A stretch of 5,801 nucleotides of DNA from an uncultured Bacteroidota bacterium (GTDB taxonomy: Bacteria > Bacteroidota > Bacteroidia > Flavobacteriales > Flavobacteriaceae), in assembly GCA_903837025.1 (NCBI GenBank), contig CAILTC010000516.1:1-5801 (forward strand). The letters run 5' to 3'. The translations under genes were made by a program, and so were the position numbers. Below are positions 1 to 5,681 of the stretch, in pieces (the first letter of the stretch is position 1; the number at the start of each line of letters is the position of its first letter). The notes beneath the pieces were generated by a model. The model made no database searches and was not told the origin of the DNA. It was given only the letters and a program-made list of their open reading frames with translations.

Positions 1-13
1 AAACTCTAAAGTT

Positions 14-21
14 TAAATTTG
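14..21 (+). promoter_or_regulatory. Candidate -7 promoter element (TANNTTTG) for the secreted-protein gene
   Basis: TAAATTTG matches the Bacteroidetes -7 consensus TANNTTTG at every fixed position. Transcription would start near position 26, giving a leader of about 25 bases before the ATG at 51. The matching -33 TTG would lie left of the window edge, so only half of the promoter can be judged. Confidence 0.45.
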
Positions 22-50
22 TATTGTATTAATCTTAAAACAAAAACAAT

Positions 51-587
51 ATGAAAACTTTAATAATAGGAATGTTAGCTATATTATTTTCTATAAATAG
101 TCAAGCGCAAAATAAAAATGTAAAAACAGAAGTAAAAACAACGGTTACAACAGTTAAGGATTCTGATGGAGAGAAAAAAATTGTAAAAACCCAAGAAGTT
201 CAAGAAGCACAAAATATCGAAATTCAGGACTCCGATTCTAAAAGTTTAAATAGAGTAACAAAGGAAACACCTGTTGAAGTAATCAAAACAACTAAACTTA
301 CTAAAGATGGAGTTACAAAAGTGATCGATGTAGATCGATCTGCTTATTACAATCTAAATGGGGTGAAATATCAAGTAGAAGCCGATAAAAATGGCTATTC
401 CATGTATTTCCCTAAAGGTGTAAAAGCAGCAGTTTTAAGAAAAACATCCAATAACAATTACATTTATAAAACTAAAAACAATACCTCTTATGGTTATTTT
501 GACACCAATGGAAATCTGATATTAGAGACTTATGATGAGAATACCGACAAAGTAACCTACACGAAATATAATATTATTCGAAATTAA
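51..587 (+). CDS. Predicted secreted protein of unknown function
   Basis: The 178-residue protein starts with a clear Sec signal peptide: Lys2, a hydrophobic core at residues 4-15, and probable signal peptidase I cleavage after Ser17-Gln18-Ala19. No lipobox cysteine is present, so it is probably a soluble periplasmic or exported protein. The mature part opens with a Lys/Thr/Val-rich stretch (about 22-50), has an acidic Gln/Asp/Ser-rich linker (about 51-66), and ends in a Tyr/Asn/Gly-rich region (about 98-178) with alternating polar and hydrophobic residues that suggest beta strands. Segments at about 29-46 and 79-94 look alike (KTT followed by KD and G) and may be a weak internal repeat. No catalytic motif is recognisable. 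From general familiarity, proteins of this pattern occur in other flavobacteria, but I know no function. The gene is monocistronic, with its own promoter element and terminator. The start is fixed by the signal peptide and the upstream -7 element. Confidence 0.8.
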   Translation: MKTLIIGMLAILFSINSQAQNKNVKTEVKTTVTTVKDSDGEKKIVKTQEVQEAQNIEIQDSDSKSLNRVTKETPVEVIKTTKLTKDGVTKVIDVDRSAYYNLNGVKYQVEADKNGYSMYFPKGVKAAVLRKTSNNNYIYKTKNNTSYGYFDTNGNLILETYDENTDKVTYTKYNIIRN

Positions 588-600
588 AAGGTAAAAAAAA

Positions 601-647
601 GCAAAAAAAAAATCCTGAGTTTTAGAAAACTCAGGATTTTTTTTTGC
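601..647. terminator. Bidirectional intrinsic terminator between convergent genes
   Basis: The perfect 11-bp stem TCCTGAGTTTT (613-623) / AAAACTCAGGA (626-636) encloses AG. It is flanked by ten A on the left (603-612) and nine T on the right (637-645), and a GC at each outer end (601-602 and 646-647) also pairs. The T tract terminates + transcription from the secreted-protein gene, whose stop is at 585-587. The A tract reads as T on the other strand and terminates the ferredoxin gene, whose stop is at 660-662. Confidence 0.92.
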
Positions 648-659
648 CGATTTTAGCAA

Positions 660-1010
660 CTAATCATTGTGTAAAAATGCTTGTCTGTTTCTTAATGTTT
701 CTTCACTTTCTACGTGATCTACATCAGGAATACAACAATCAACTGGACATACGGCAGCACATTGTGGCTCGTCGTGAAATCCTTTACATTCCGTACATTT
801 TCCAGGTACAATATAATAAATATCATCTGAAATTGGTGTTTGTGCAGCATCTGCATCCACTTCTTCTCCAGAAGGCAAAATTACTTTCCCTTTAATTTTG
901 GTGCCATCTTTATATCTCCAATCATCTGCACCTTCATATATTGCAGTATTTGGACATTCTGGTTCACAAGCACCACAATTGATGCATTCATCTGTTATTA
1001 TTATTGCCAT
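660..1010 (-). CDS. 2[4Fe-4S] dicluster ferredoxin with inter-cluster insertion
   Basis: This 116-residue protein is a bacterial-type ferredoxin, a cytoplasmic low-potential electron carrier. The first motif is C9-x2-C12-x2-C15-x3-C19-P. The second is C72-x2-C75-x8-C84-x3-C88-P, where the long gap between the second and third cysteines resembles the Alvin/YfhL ferredoxin type. By family knowledge, one cluster uses C9, C12, C15 and C88 and the other uses C72, C75, C84 and C19. About 45 residues (24-68), rich in Asp, Lys and Gly, separate the motifs, and a charged tail of about 23 residues follows; small clostridial ferredoxins lack both. C92 and C93 are extra cysteines just after the second motif. 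The ATG at 1008-1010 sits immediately before the conserved N-terminal strand. The redox partner cannot be read from the context. The gene is alone on its strand, divergent from the acyl-CoA reductase and ending at the shared terminator. Confidence 0.95.
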   Translation of the reverse strand: MAIIITDECINCGACEPECPNTAIYEGADDWRYKDGTKIKGKVILPSGEEVDADAAQTPISDDIYYIVPGKCTECKGFHDEPQCAAVCPVDCCIPDVDHVESEETLRNRQAFLHND

Positions 1011-1057
1011 TTTAATTAGGTGTTTGTGATTTTAGCTTCAATATTTTTTACTTGATA

Positions 1058-1091
1058 TAAATGTAATAAAAAATATTTTGTCTAAAGTCAA
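1058..1091 (-). promoter_or_regulatory. Candidate promoter for the ferredoxin gene
   Basis: On the minus strand TTG (1091-1089) is followed after 23 bases by TACATTTA (1065-1058), which matches TANNTTTG at all fixed positions but the last. The spacing is at the long end of the accepted 17-23 range. The predicted leader is about 45 bases. Other AT-rich alternatives exist in this region, so the exact element is uncertain. Confidence 0.4.
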
Positions 1092-1104
1092 TTTTTAATA
1101 TCTA

Positions 1105-1134
1105 TTGTCTATAACTTATTATAGCTTATTTTTG
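1105..1134 (+). promoter_or_regulatory. Bacteroidetes-type promoter for the acyl-CoA reductase gene
   Basis: TTG at 1105-1107 and TATTTTTG at 1127-1134, an exact TANNTTTG match, are separated by 19 bases, the canonical spacing. Transcription would start near 1139-1141, giving a leader of about 35 bases before the ATG at 1175. This is the best complete promoter in the window. Confidence 0.65.
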
Positions 1135-1174
1135 CACAAAACTACAATCAAAACTATTCATAAACAAATTACTT

Positions 1175-2236
1175 ATGTTCGAAAACGATAAAAAAAGATG
1201 TTTTATTGAATTAGGGAAATTTTTAAGTCAATTTTCCGAAGACAAAAATAGCAGAAACCCGGCTGTTTTGTTCAATACACCGTTTTTTGAAGATTTTGTA
1301 AATCTAATACAACTTTCGCAATCCCATAACGGCTGGTACACTCCGGAGAATGTTTATTTTTCTATTCAATGTTGGGCAAAAGCCTTAACCGAAGAGAACT
1401 TAGACAAATGGCTAAGCGCTTATAATCTCCAAATAAATGAACCAAAAAATGTTGGACTCATTCTAGCTGGAAACATTCCCCTTGTTGGATTTCACGATTT
1501 TCTTTCGGTGCTGATTTCTGGCAATAATGTATTAATAAAAACATCTTCAAACGATCAGTTTTTATTGCCATTTTTGGCCAAATATCTAATAGCAATCGAG
1601 CCGGAATTATCCCAAAGAATCACTTTTGTTGAAGGAAAATTAGAAAATTTCGATACCGTTATCGCAACGGGAAGTAACAATACGGCACGTTATTTTGAAT
1701 ATTATTTCAAAAACAAACCAAGTATTATTCGAAAAAATAGAAATTCGGTTGCCGTTTTAAACGGAGAAGAAACTACCGAACAATTAGTTGCTTTAGGCGA
1801 AGACATTTTTAGATATTTTGGATTGGGTTGTCGCAATGTTTCTAAACTTTTTGTACCAAAGGGTTATTCCTTCAATGCTTTTTTCGAAGCTATTTTCGAA
1901 TACCAAGACGTTATTCACTATGAAAAATACGCCAATAACTACGATTATAACAAGGCCGTTTTCCTAATGAGCAACTTTAAATTACTCGATAATGGTTTTT
2001 TAACAATAAAAGAAGACTCAAGTTATGCATCTCCGATTTCGAGTGTTTTTTATGAATTTTATGAAAACTTAGATGAAATAAAAATGCGTTTAGAATCGGA
2101 AAGTGAACAAATTCAATGCATTGTGAGTAATAATCTTATAGAAAACAGCATTGATTTTGGACAAACCCAAAAGCCAAATCTTTGGGATTACGCCGATAAC
2201 GTGGACACTATTTCGTTTTTGTTAACAACAAAATGA
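1175..2236 (+). CDS. LuxC-family acyl-CoA reductase
   Basis: The 353-residue protein resembles the LuxC acyl-CoA reductase family (PF05893), which has an aldehyde-dehydrogenase-like fold and reduces fatty acyl groups to aldehydes with NADPH. Recognisable parts are the LAGNIPLVGFHDF segment at 98-110 (cofactor-binding region), K122 in VLIKTSSND, the ATGSNNTARYFEYYF segment at 164-178, and FGLGCRNVSKLF at 215-226, whose C219 is the expected acyl-accepting cysteine. Luminous-bacterium LuxC is about 480 residues, so this is a shorter form lacking much of the flanks; from memory that length is usual for flavobacterial members. No luxD, luxE or luciferase gene is in the window, so bioluminescence is not implied and the natural substrate is unknown. 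No plausible in-frame ATG lies near 1175 as an alternative, and a well-placed promoter precedes it. serC begins 90 bases downstream on the same strand, so partial co-transcription is possible. Confidence 0.85.
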   Translation: MFENDKKRCFIELGKFLSQFSEDKNSRNPAVLFNTPFFEDFVNLIQLSQSHNGWYTPENVYFSIQCWAKALTEENLDKWLSAYNLQINEPKNVGLILAGNIPLVGFHDFLSVLISGNNVLIKTSSNDQFLLPFLAKYLIAIEPELSQRITFVEGKLENFDTVIATGSNNTARYFEYYFKNKPSIIRKNRNSVAVLNGEETTEQLVALGEDIFRYFGLGCRNVSKLFVPKGYSFNAFFEAIFEYQDVIHYEKYANNYDYNKAVFLMSNFKLLDNGFLTIKEDSSYASPISSVFYEFYENLDEIKMRLESESEQIQCIVSNNLIENSIDFGQTQKPNLWDYADNVDTISFLLTTK

Positions 2237-2244
2237 AAATTTGT

Positions 2245-2266
2245 TTAATTATTTCGAAATTATTAA
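2245..2266. repeat. AT-rich quasi-palindrome between acyl-CoA reductase and serC
   Basis: A 22-base near-perfect palindrome is centred on TTCGAA (2253-2258). Arms TTAAT (2245-2249) and ATTAA (2262-2266) flank an inner ATTTCGAAAT (2251-2260), with a single T/T mismatch pair at 2250 and 2261. It lies 9 bases after the acyl-CoA reductase stop. It could be an operator for serC or a weak hairpin at the end of the upstream transcript, since a T run follows at 2270-2274. As an RNA hairpin it would be mostly A-U, so efficient termination is doubtful. Confidence 0.4.
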
Positions 2267-2288
2267 CGGTTTTTAAAGTCCTATTACC

Positions 2289-2311
2289 GAAATTTGCATT
2301 TTTAAATTTTG
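2289..2311 (+). promoter_or_regulatory. Weak -7-like elements upstream of serC
   Basis: GAAATTTG (2289-2296) and AAATTTTG (2304-2311) each match TANNTTTG at all fixed positions but one. Neither has a convincing TTG at the right distance upstream. Either could drive serC, whose ATG is at 2327, or serC could be read through from the acyl-CoA reductase. Confidence 0.22.
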
Positions 2312-2326
2312 GACATAAACTACACC

Positions 2327-3397
2327 ATGAAAAAACACAACTACAGCGCAGGACCTTGTATTTTACCACAAGAAGTTTTTGAAAAATCGGCACAAGCCAT
2401 TTTGAATTTTAATGATTCTGGATTGTCAATTTTAGAAATTTCGCACCGAAGCAAAGATTTCGTTGCCGTTATGGATGAGGCTCGTGCATTGGCAATTGAA
2501 CTTTTAGGCCTTGAAGGCAAAGGCTATCAAGCACTTTTTCTTGCAGGCGGAGCAAGTTTGGAATTCCTAATGGTTCCTTATAACTTGATGAAAGAAAACG
2601 GAAAAGCGGCTTATCTTGACTCTGGAACATGGGCAAGTGCAGCGATAAAAGAAGCTAAAACTTTTGGAGAAACAATTATTGTTGCTTCTTCTAAAGACGA
2701 TAATTATAATAATGTTCCTAAAGGATATACAGTTCCTGCAGATGCAGATTATTTTCACTGCACCAGTAACAACACTATTTTTGGAACACAAATGAAAGAA
2801 TTTCCAAGTTTGGATATGCCAATCGTTTGCGATATGAGTTCGGATATATTCTCAAGAGTGTTGGATTTTTCAAAATTCGACATTATTTATGCCGGAGCAC
2901 AAAAAAACATGGGCCCAGCTGGAACAACTTTGGTAATCATCAAAGAAGAAATTCTTGGCAAAAACGGTCGTGTTATTCCAAGTATGTTAGATTATGCAAA
3001 ACATATCAAAGCAGAAAGTATGTACAATACACCACCTGTTTTCCCTGTTTATGCCTCTTTGCAAACTTTGAAATGGTTGAAAAACCTTGGCGGAATAGCT
3101 GCAATCGAAAAAATCAACAATGAAAAAGCAGCTTTGCTTTATGCTGAAATTGACAGAAACCCTTTATTTAAAGGAGCTGCAGTTGTTGAAGATCGTTCGA
3201 ATATGAATGCGACTTTCTTGTTGAATGATGAAGCACATACCGATACTTTTAACGCTATGTTGAAAGAAGCTGGTATTGTTGGTTTGCCAGGACATAGATC
3301 TGTTGGTGGCTATAGAGCTTCAATGTACAATGCTATGCCATTAGAAAGTGTGCAAGTATTAGTGGATGTAATGAAAGCATTAGAAAAATCAATTTAA
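2327..3397 (+). CDS. serC: Phosphoserine aminotransferase
   Basis: SerC is a cytoplasmic PLP enzyme that converts 3-phosphohydroxypyruvate and glutamate to phosphoserine and 2-oxoglutarate, the second step of serine synthesis; it can also act in vitamin B6 synthesis where the DXP-dependent route exists. The 356-residue protein has the family landmarks: the N-terminal YSAGP (6-10), HR at 40-41 for substrate binding, GGAS (74-77) for cofactor phosphate, W102 which stacks on PLP, T146 and D169, the Schiff-base lysine K193 in AGAQKNMGPAG, NTP at 234-236, and GHRSVGG (322-328) with R330 near the C terminus. Length is normal for the family. The start at 2327 is chosen because MKKHNYSAGP begins where family members do. 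serA follows 112 bases later on the same strand and supplies the substrate, which strongly supports the assignment. Confidence 0.97.
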   Translation: MKKHNYSAGPCILPQEVFEKSAQAILNFNDSGLSILEISHRSKDFVAVMDEARALAIELLGLEGKGYQALFLAGGASLEFLMVPYNLMKENGKAAYLDSGTWASAAIKEAKTFGETIIVASSKDDNYNNVPKGYTVPADADYFHCTSNNTIFGTQMKEFPSLDMPIVCDMSSDIFSRVLDFSKFDIIYAGAQKNMGPAGTTLVIIKEEILGKNGRVIPSMLDYAKHIKAESMYNTPPVFPVYASLQTLKWLKNLGGIAAIEKINNEKAALLYAEIDRNPLFKGAAVVEDRSNMNATFLLNDEAHTDTFNAMLKEAGIVGLPGHRSVGGYRASMYNAMPLESVQVLVDVMKALEKSI

Positions 3398-3400
3398 ATA

Positions 3401-3500
3401 TTAAAAAATTGAATGATTGAAAGATTTCAAAAATCAATTATCATTTAATCTTTACATTAAAATAATCCAGATTGAATCTTTAAATCATTCAATCTTTAAA
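3401..3500. repeat. Long imperfect inverted repeat filling the serC-serA gap
   Basis: The left arm (about 3401-3427) contains ATTGAATGATT (3408-3418) and AAAGATT (3420-3426). The right arm (about 3474-3500) contains the complements AATCTTT (3475-3481) and AATCATTCAAT (3483-3493), interrupted by one G/A mismatch (3419/3482). Pairing continues outward with a few mismatches. The right half also holds AATCTTTAAA twice (3475-3484 and 3491-3500, period 16), with AATCTTTA again at 3447-3454. A small nested palindrome TTGAAA-GA-TTTCAA lies at 3417-3430. It takes up nearly all of the 112-base gap. It is AT-rich with no T tract directly after the stem, so it is not a standard terminator. It looks like a dispersed intergenic repeat of flavobacterial type. 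Confidence 0.7.
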
Positions 3501-3509
3501 TTAAAAAAA

Positions 3510-4460
3510 ATGAAAGTATTAGCCAATGACGGAATTTCAGAAAGTGGAATTCTAGCTTTAGAAAAAGGTGGATTTGAAGTTATAACTACAAAAGTAGCAC
3601 AAGAACAAGTGGCTAATTTCGTAAACGAAAACAACGTAAGCGTGGTTTTAGTTCGTAGCGCAACCAAAGTTCGCAAAGATATTATTGATGCTTGTCCAGG
3701 ATTAAAAATCATTGGTCGTGGTGGTGTTGGTATGGATAACATTGATGTAGATTATGCAAAAAGCAAAGGAATTCATGTAATTAATACACCCGCTTCTTCT
3801 TCGGAATCTGTGGCTGAACTAGTTTTTGCTCATTTACTTTCTGGTGTTCGTTTCTTGCACGATTCAAACAGAAACATGCCTCTTGAAGGAGATTCAAACT
3901 TTAATGGTTTGAAAAAAGCGTATGCTGATGGTGTTGAATTAAGAGGAAAAACACTTGGTATTGTTGGTATTGGTCGTATTGGTCAAGCTACAGCAAAAAT
4001 GGCATTAGGTCTTGGTATGAAAGTTATCGCTGCCGATAGTTTCATCCCGCAAGTAGATGTTAAAGTTGCATTTTTTGACGGTCAATCTATCACAACTACA
4101 ATCGTATCTCAATCATTAGAATCATTATTCAAAGAATCTGATTTCATTACTTTGCACGTTCCTGCTCAAGATGGTTACATCGTTGACGAAGCGGCATTAG
4201 CAATTATGAAAGACGGTGTGGGTATTGTAAACTGTGCTCGTGGTGGTGTAATTGACGAAAGTGCATTGATAAAAGCATTAGATTCAGGAAAAGTATCATT
4301 TGCTGGATTAGACGTTTTTGAAAGCGAACCAAAACCAGAAATGACCATTTTAATGCATCCAAAAATCTCTTTGACTCCACATATCGGAGCTGCAACTGGA
4401 GAAGCACAAGATAGAATTGGAACTGAATTAGCATCACAAATAATTGCTTTGCTAGCTTAG
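3510..4460 (+). CDS. serA: D-3-phosphoglycerate dehydrogenase, short form without ACT domain
   Basis: SerA oxidises 3-phosphoglycerate to 3-phosphohydroxypyruvate with NAD, the first committed step of serine synthesis. The 316-residue protein has the D-2-hydroxyacid dehydrogenase layout: a substrate-binding domain at both ends (about 1-97 and 285-316) around a Rossmann domain. Visible motifs are GRGGVGMDNID (69-79), the nucleotide loop GIGRIG (153-158), D176 at the end of the second strand (NAD preference), and the catalytic set R244 in NCARGGVIDE, E273 in ESEP and H291 in TPHIGA. It ends right after the catalytic core, so the C-terminal ACT domain that binds serine in the E. coli enzyme is absent (the so-called type III form). 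Residues about 184-200 make a longer loop than usual in the Rossmann domain. The start at 3510 follows an A-rich leader and gives the family-like MKVLANDGIS. The pairing with serC distinguishes it from other 2-hydroxyacid dehydrogenases. Confidence 0.94.
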   Translation: MKVLANDGISESGILALEKGGFEVITTKVAQEQVANFVNENNVSVVLVRSATKVRKDIIDACPGLKIIGRGGVGMDNIDVDYAKSKGIHVINTPASSSESVAELVFAHLLSGVRFLHDSNRNMPLEGDSNFNGLKKAYADGVELRGKTLGIVGIGRIGQATAKMALGLGMKVIAADSFIPQVDVKVAFFDGQSITTTIVSQSLESLFKESDFITLHVPAQDGYIVDEAALAIMKDGVGIVNCARGGVIDESALIKALDSGKVSFAGLDVFESEPKPEMTILMHPKISLTPHIGAATGEAQDRIGTELASQIIALLA

Positions 4461-4481
4461 AAATTCCTTATCAAATAGTAT

Positions 4482-4522
4482 AAAAGCTCACTAATTAATT
4501 GATTTTAATTGTGAGCTTTTTT
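4482..4522 (+). terminator. Intrinsic terminator after serA
   Basis: The 10-bp perfect stem AAAAGCTCAC (4482-4491) / GTGAGCTTTT (4511-4520) is followed by TT and a further T-rich run. The intervening AT-only segment can extend the hairpin: AATTAA (4493-4498) pairs with TTAATT (4505-4510) after a bulged T at 4492. It lies 21 bases past the serA stop and ends the serine gene transcript. Confidence 0.88.
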
Positions 4523-4566
4523 CTTTTAATTGAATTTCTGCATAGATTATTACTTCCTATCTAATT

Positions 4567-4585
4567 CGTTAACTTAGAGTTAACG
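4567..4585. promoter_or_regulatory. Perfect palindrome upstream of the DUF6787-like gene, possible operator
   Basis: CGTTAAC (4567-4573) and GTTAACG (4579-4585) form a perfect 7-bp inverted repeat around TTAGA. The two GTTAAC cores are 11 bases apart, about one helical turn, as expected for a dimeric DNA-binding protein. The centre lies about 48 bases before the predicted transcription start, a position typical for an activator. A T-rich run at 4591-4596 follows, so a weak second terminator for serA is the alternative reading. Confidence 0.4.
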
Positions 4586-4610
4586 GCTTCTTTTTTGTTC
4601 CAAAAGGTTT

Positions 4611-4618
4611 TATATTTG
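4611..4618 (+). promoter_or_regulatory. Consensus -7 element of the DUF6787-like gene
   Basis: TATATTTG is an exact TANNTTTG match, placed 11 bases before the ATG at 4630. The nearest TTG (4595-4597) is only 13 bases upstream, too close for the standard -33 spacing; TTC at 4588-4590 has a 20-base spacing but is a poor match. Transcription would start near 4623-4625, leaving an unusually short leader. Confidence 0.55.
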
Positions 4619-4629
4619 CAATTACTTAA

Positions 4630-4938
4630 ATGAAGATGAGAAGTTTAAAACAACATTGGGGAATTCAATCTAATTTGCAATTTGCAATAGTATTTATTGT
4701 TTTCGCAATTACTGGATCAGCCTCGGCATGGGTATCGAAACCGTTTTGTTTTTGGTTAGGAATCCTAAAAGAAGATTTAGATTTTTGGTTTACCCCCGTT
4801 CGATTGCTTTTGATTTTTCCCATATACCAAGTACTTTTAGTTGTAACTGGGTTTCTTTTTGGTCAATATAAATTCTTTTGGGCCTTCGAAAAAAGAATGT
4901 TGAAACGTATGGGATTGGGTTTTATATTCAAAGAATAA
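4630..4938 (+). CDS. Small membrane protein, resembles the DUF6787 family
   Basis: The 102-residue protein has two predicted transmembrane helices, about residues 17-36 (FAIVFIVFAITGSASAWV) and 59-77 (LLLIFPIYQVLLVVTGFLFG), with basic residues at both termini (K2, K7; KR at 88-89, K91-R92). It is aromatic-rich, with repeated Trp/Phe around 41-54 and 81-86 (KFFWAF). The pattern of an N-terminal KxxWGI-like segment, a GS-containing first helix, FPxYQVLLV in the second and a closing EKRMLKRMGL segment matches my memory of the flavobacterial DUF6787 family, which has no known function. An in-frame ATG at 4636 is an equally plausible start (MRSLKQHWG) and would leave a slightly longer leader. The gene has its own -7 element after the serA terminator. 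Its 3' neighbour on the same strand, the LolD-like ATPase, begins 76 bases later. Confidence 0.8.
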   Translation: MKMRSLKQHWGIQSNLQFAIVFIVFAITGSASAWVSKPFCFWLGILKEDLDFWFTPVRLLLIFPIYQVLLVVTGFLFGQYKFFWAFEKRMLKRMGLGFIFKE

Positions 4939-4984
4939 AAAATTATCGCATTCAATTCTTATTATCCAATCTATTCACTAAAAT

Positions 4985-5000
4985 CTTTGTTTCTTTGTGA
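4985..5000. repeat. Short CTTTGT direct repeat before the ABC ATPase gene
   Basis: CTTTGTTT and CTTTGTGA stand in tandem with a period of 8 bases. From memory, CTTTGTG-type strings recur between genes in Bacteroidetes genomes. Each TTTG also gives a near match to the -7 element (AATCTTTG at 4982-4989 and TTTCTTTG at 4990-4997), so this could equally be the promoter region of the ATPase gene. No clear -33 element accompanies them. Confidence 0.3.
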
Positions 5001-5014
5001 AAACTATTCTATAT

Positions 5015-5680
5015 ATGATTCAAGCAAAAAACATACATAAATATTACGATCAACTTCACGTGCTTAAAGGAGTTGATTTACACATTCAAAAAGGCGAAAT
5101 TGTTTCAATAGTTGGCGCTTCAGGTGCAGGAAAAACAACGCTTTTGCAAATTCTTGGAACATTAGACAAACCATCTATTGAAAACGGAATCGAATTGCGC
5201 ATCAATGATCAGGATATTTTGACAATGAATGACAAAACCCTATCTAAATTCAGAAACTTAAATTTAGGTTTCATCTTCCAATTTCATCAATTATTACCGG
5301 AATTTACAGCCCTGGAAAATGTTTGTATTCCTGCTTTTATTGCCAACAAATCCCGGAATGAAACTGAAATTGAAGCTAAAAAATTACTCGATTACCTTGG
5401 GCTTTCCCATCGCATCAATCACAAACCCAATGAACTTTCTGGTGGCGAACAGCAACGTGTAGCAGTTGCAAGAGCTTTAATAAATAAACCCTCCGTTATT
5501 TTTGCTGATGAACCATCAGGAAATCTCGACACCCATTCGGCAGAAAATTTGCACCAATTATTTTTTAAATTGCGTGACGAATTTGGACAAACTTTTGTAA
5601 TTGTTACCCATAATGAAGAACTTGCTAATATGGCCGACAGAAAGCTGGTAATGGTAGATGGGTTAATTTCAAATAAATAA
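5015..5680 (+). CDS. lolD: LolD-like ABC transporter ATP-binding protein
   Basis: The 221-residue protein is a complete ABC ATPase: Walker [10 protein letters not shown] (34-42), Q-loop Q89, signature LSGGEQQR (141-148), Walker B VIFADEP (161-167) with catalytic E166, D-loop SGNLD (168-172) and switch H199. Within the LolD/MacB/FtsE group it is closest to Lol[17 protein letters not shown] (88-103) and [14 protein letters not shown] (132-145) closely match my memory of the E. coli LolD segments. LolD powers the inner-membrane LolCE complex that releases lipoproteins to the LolA carrier. No lolC or lolE gene is beside it here, so the membrane partner must be encoded elsewhere or the protein serves a different permease. 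The ATG at 5015 is preferred because [11 protein letters not shown] starts at the usual first strand. A hydrophobic protein begins one base after the stop. Confidence 0.9.
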   Translation: MIQAKNIHKYYDQLHVLKGVDLHIQKGEIVSIVGASGAGKTTLLQILGTLDKPSIENGIELRINDQDILTMNDKTLSKFRNLNLGFIFQFHQLLPEFTALENVCIPAFIANKSRNETEIEAKKLLDYLGLSHRINHKPNELSGGEQQRVAVARALINKPSVIFADEPSGNLDTHSAENLHQLFFKLRDEFGQTFVIVTHNEELANMADRKLVMVDGLISNK

Positions 5681-5681
5681 A

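Noticed and set aside
644..895. Open frame on the + strand opposite the ferredoxin gene
   Set aside because: It lies entirely antisense to a ferredoxin with all eight cysteine ligands, begins inside the shared terminator region, and its translation has no recognisable features.
1175..2236. Evidence of a bioluminescence (lux) operon
   Set aside because: Only a LuxC-family reductase is present. No luciferase, LuxD or LuxE gene is adjacent, and such reductases occur in non-luminous flavobacteria.
2309..2326. Upstream TTG start extending SerC by six residues
   Set aside because: The SerC family starts just before the YSAGP motif, and the ATG at 2327 gives exactly this. The extension lies in the likely promoter or leader sequence.
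2567..3123. Open frames on both strands inside serC (2567-2791 minus; 2827-3123 plus)
   Set aside because: serC is intact with every catalytic motif, and these frames encode compositionally odd peptides without motifs.
3401..3500. CRISPR array or transposon end between serC and serA
   Set aside because: The repeats are short and overlapping, with no regular unique spacers. There is no transposase and no clear target-site duplication.
3417..3509. Upstream TTG start extending SerA by 31 residues
   Set aside because: The extension is translated from the inverted repeat and has no resemblance to the family. The ATG at 3510 begins the first strand as expected.
4204..4437. Minus-strand open frame inside serA
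   Set aside because: It is fully antisense to the catalytic part of serA and has low-complexity Leu/Gln/His content typical of a shadow frame.
4997..5014. GTG start extending the ABC ATPase by six residues
   Set aside because: The ATG at 5015 gives the usual start of LolD-type proteins, and the GTG falls in the CTTTGT repeat.
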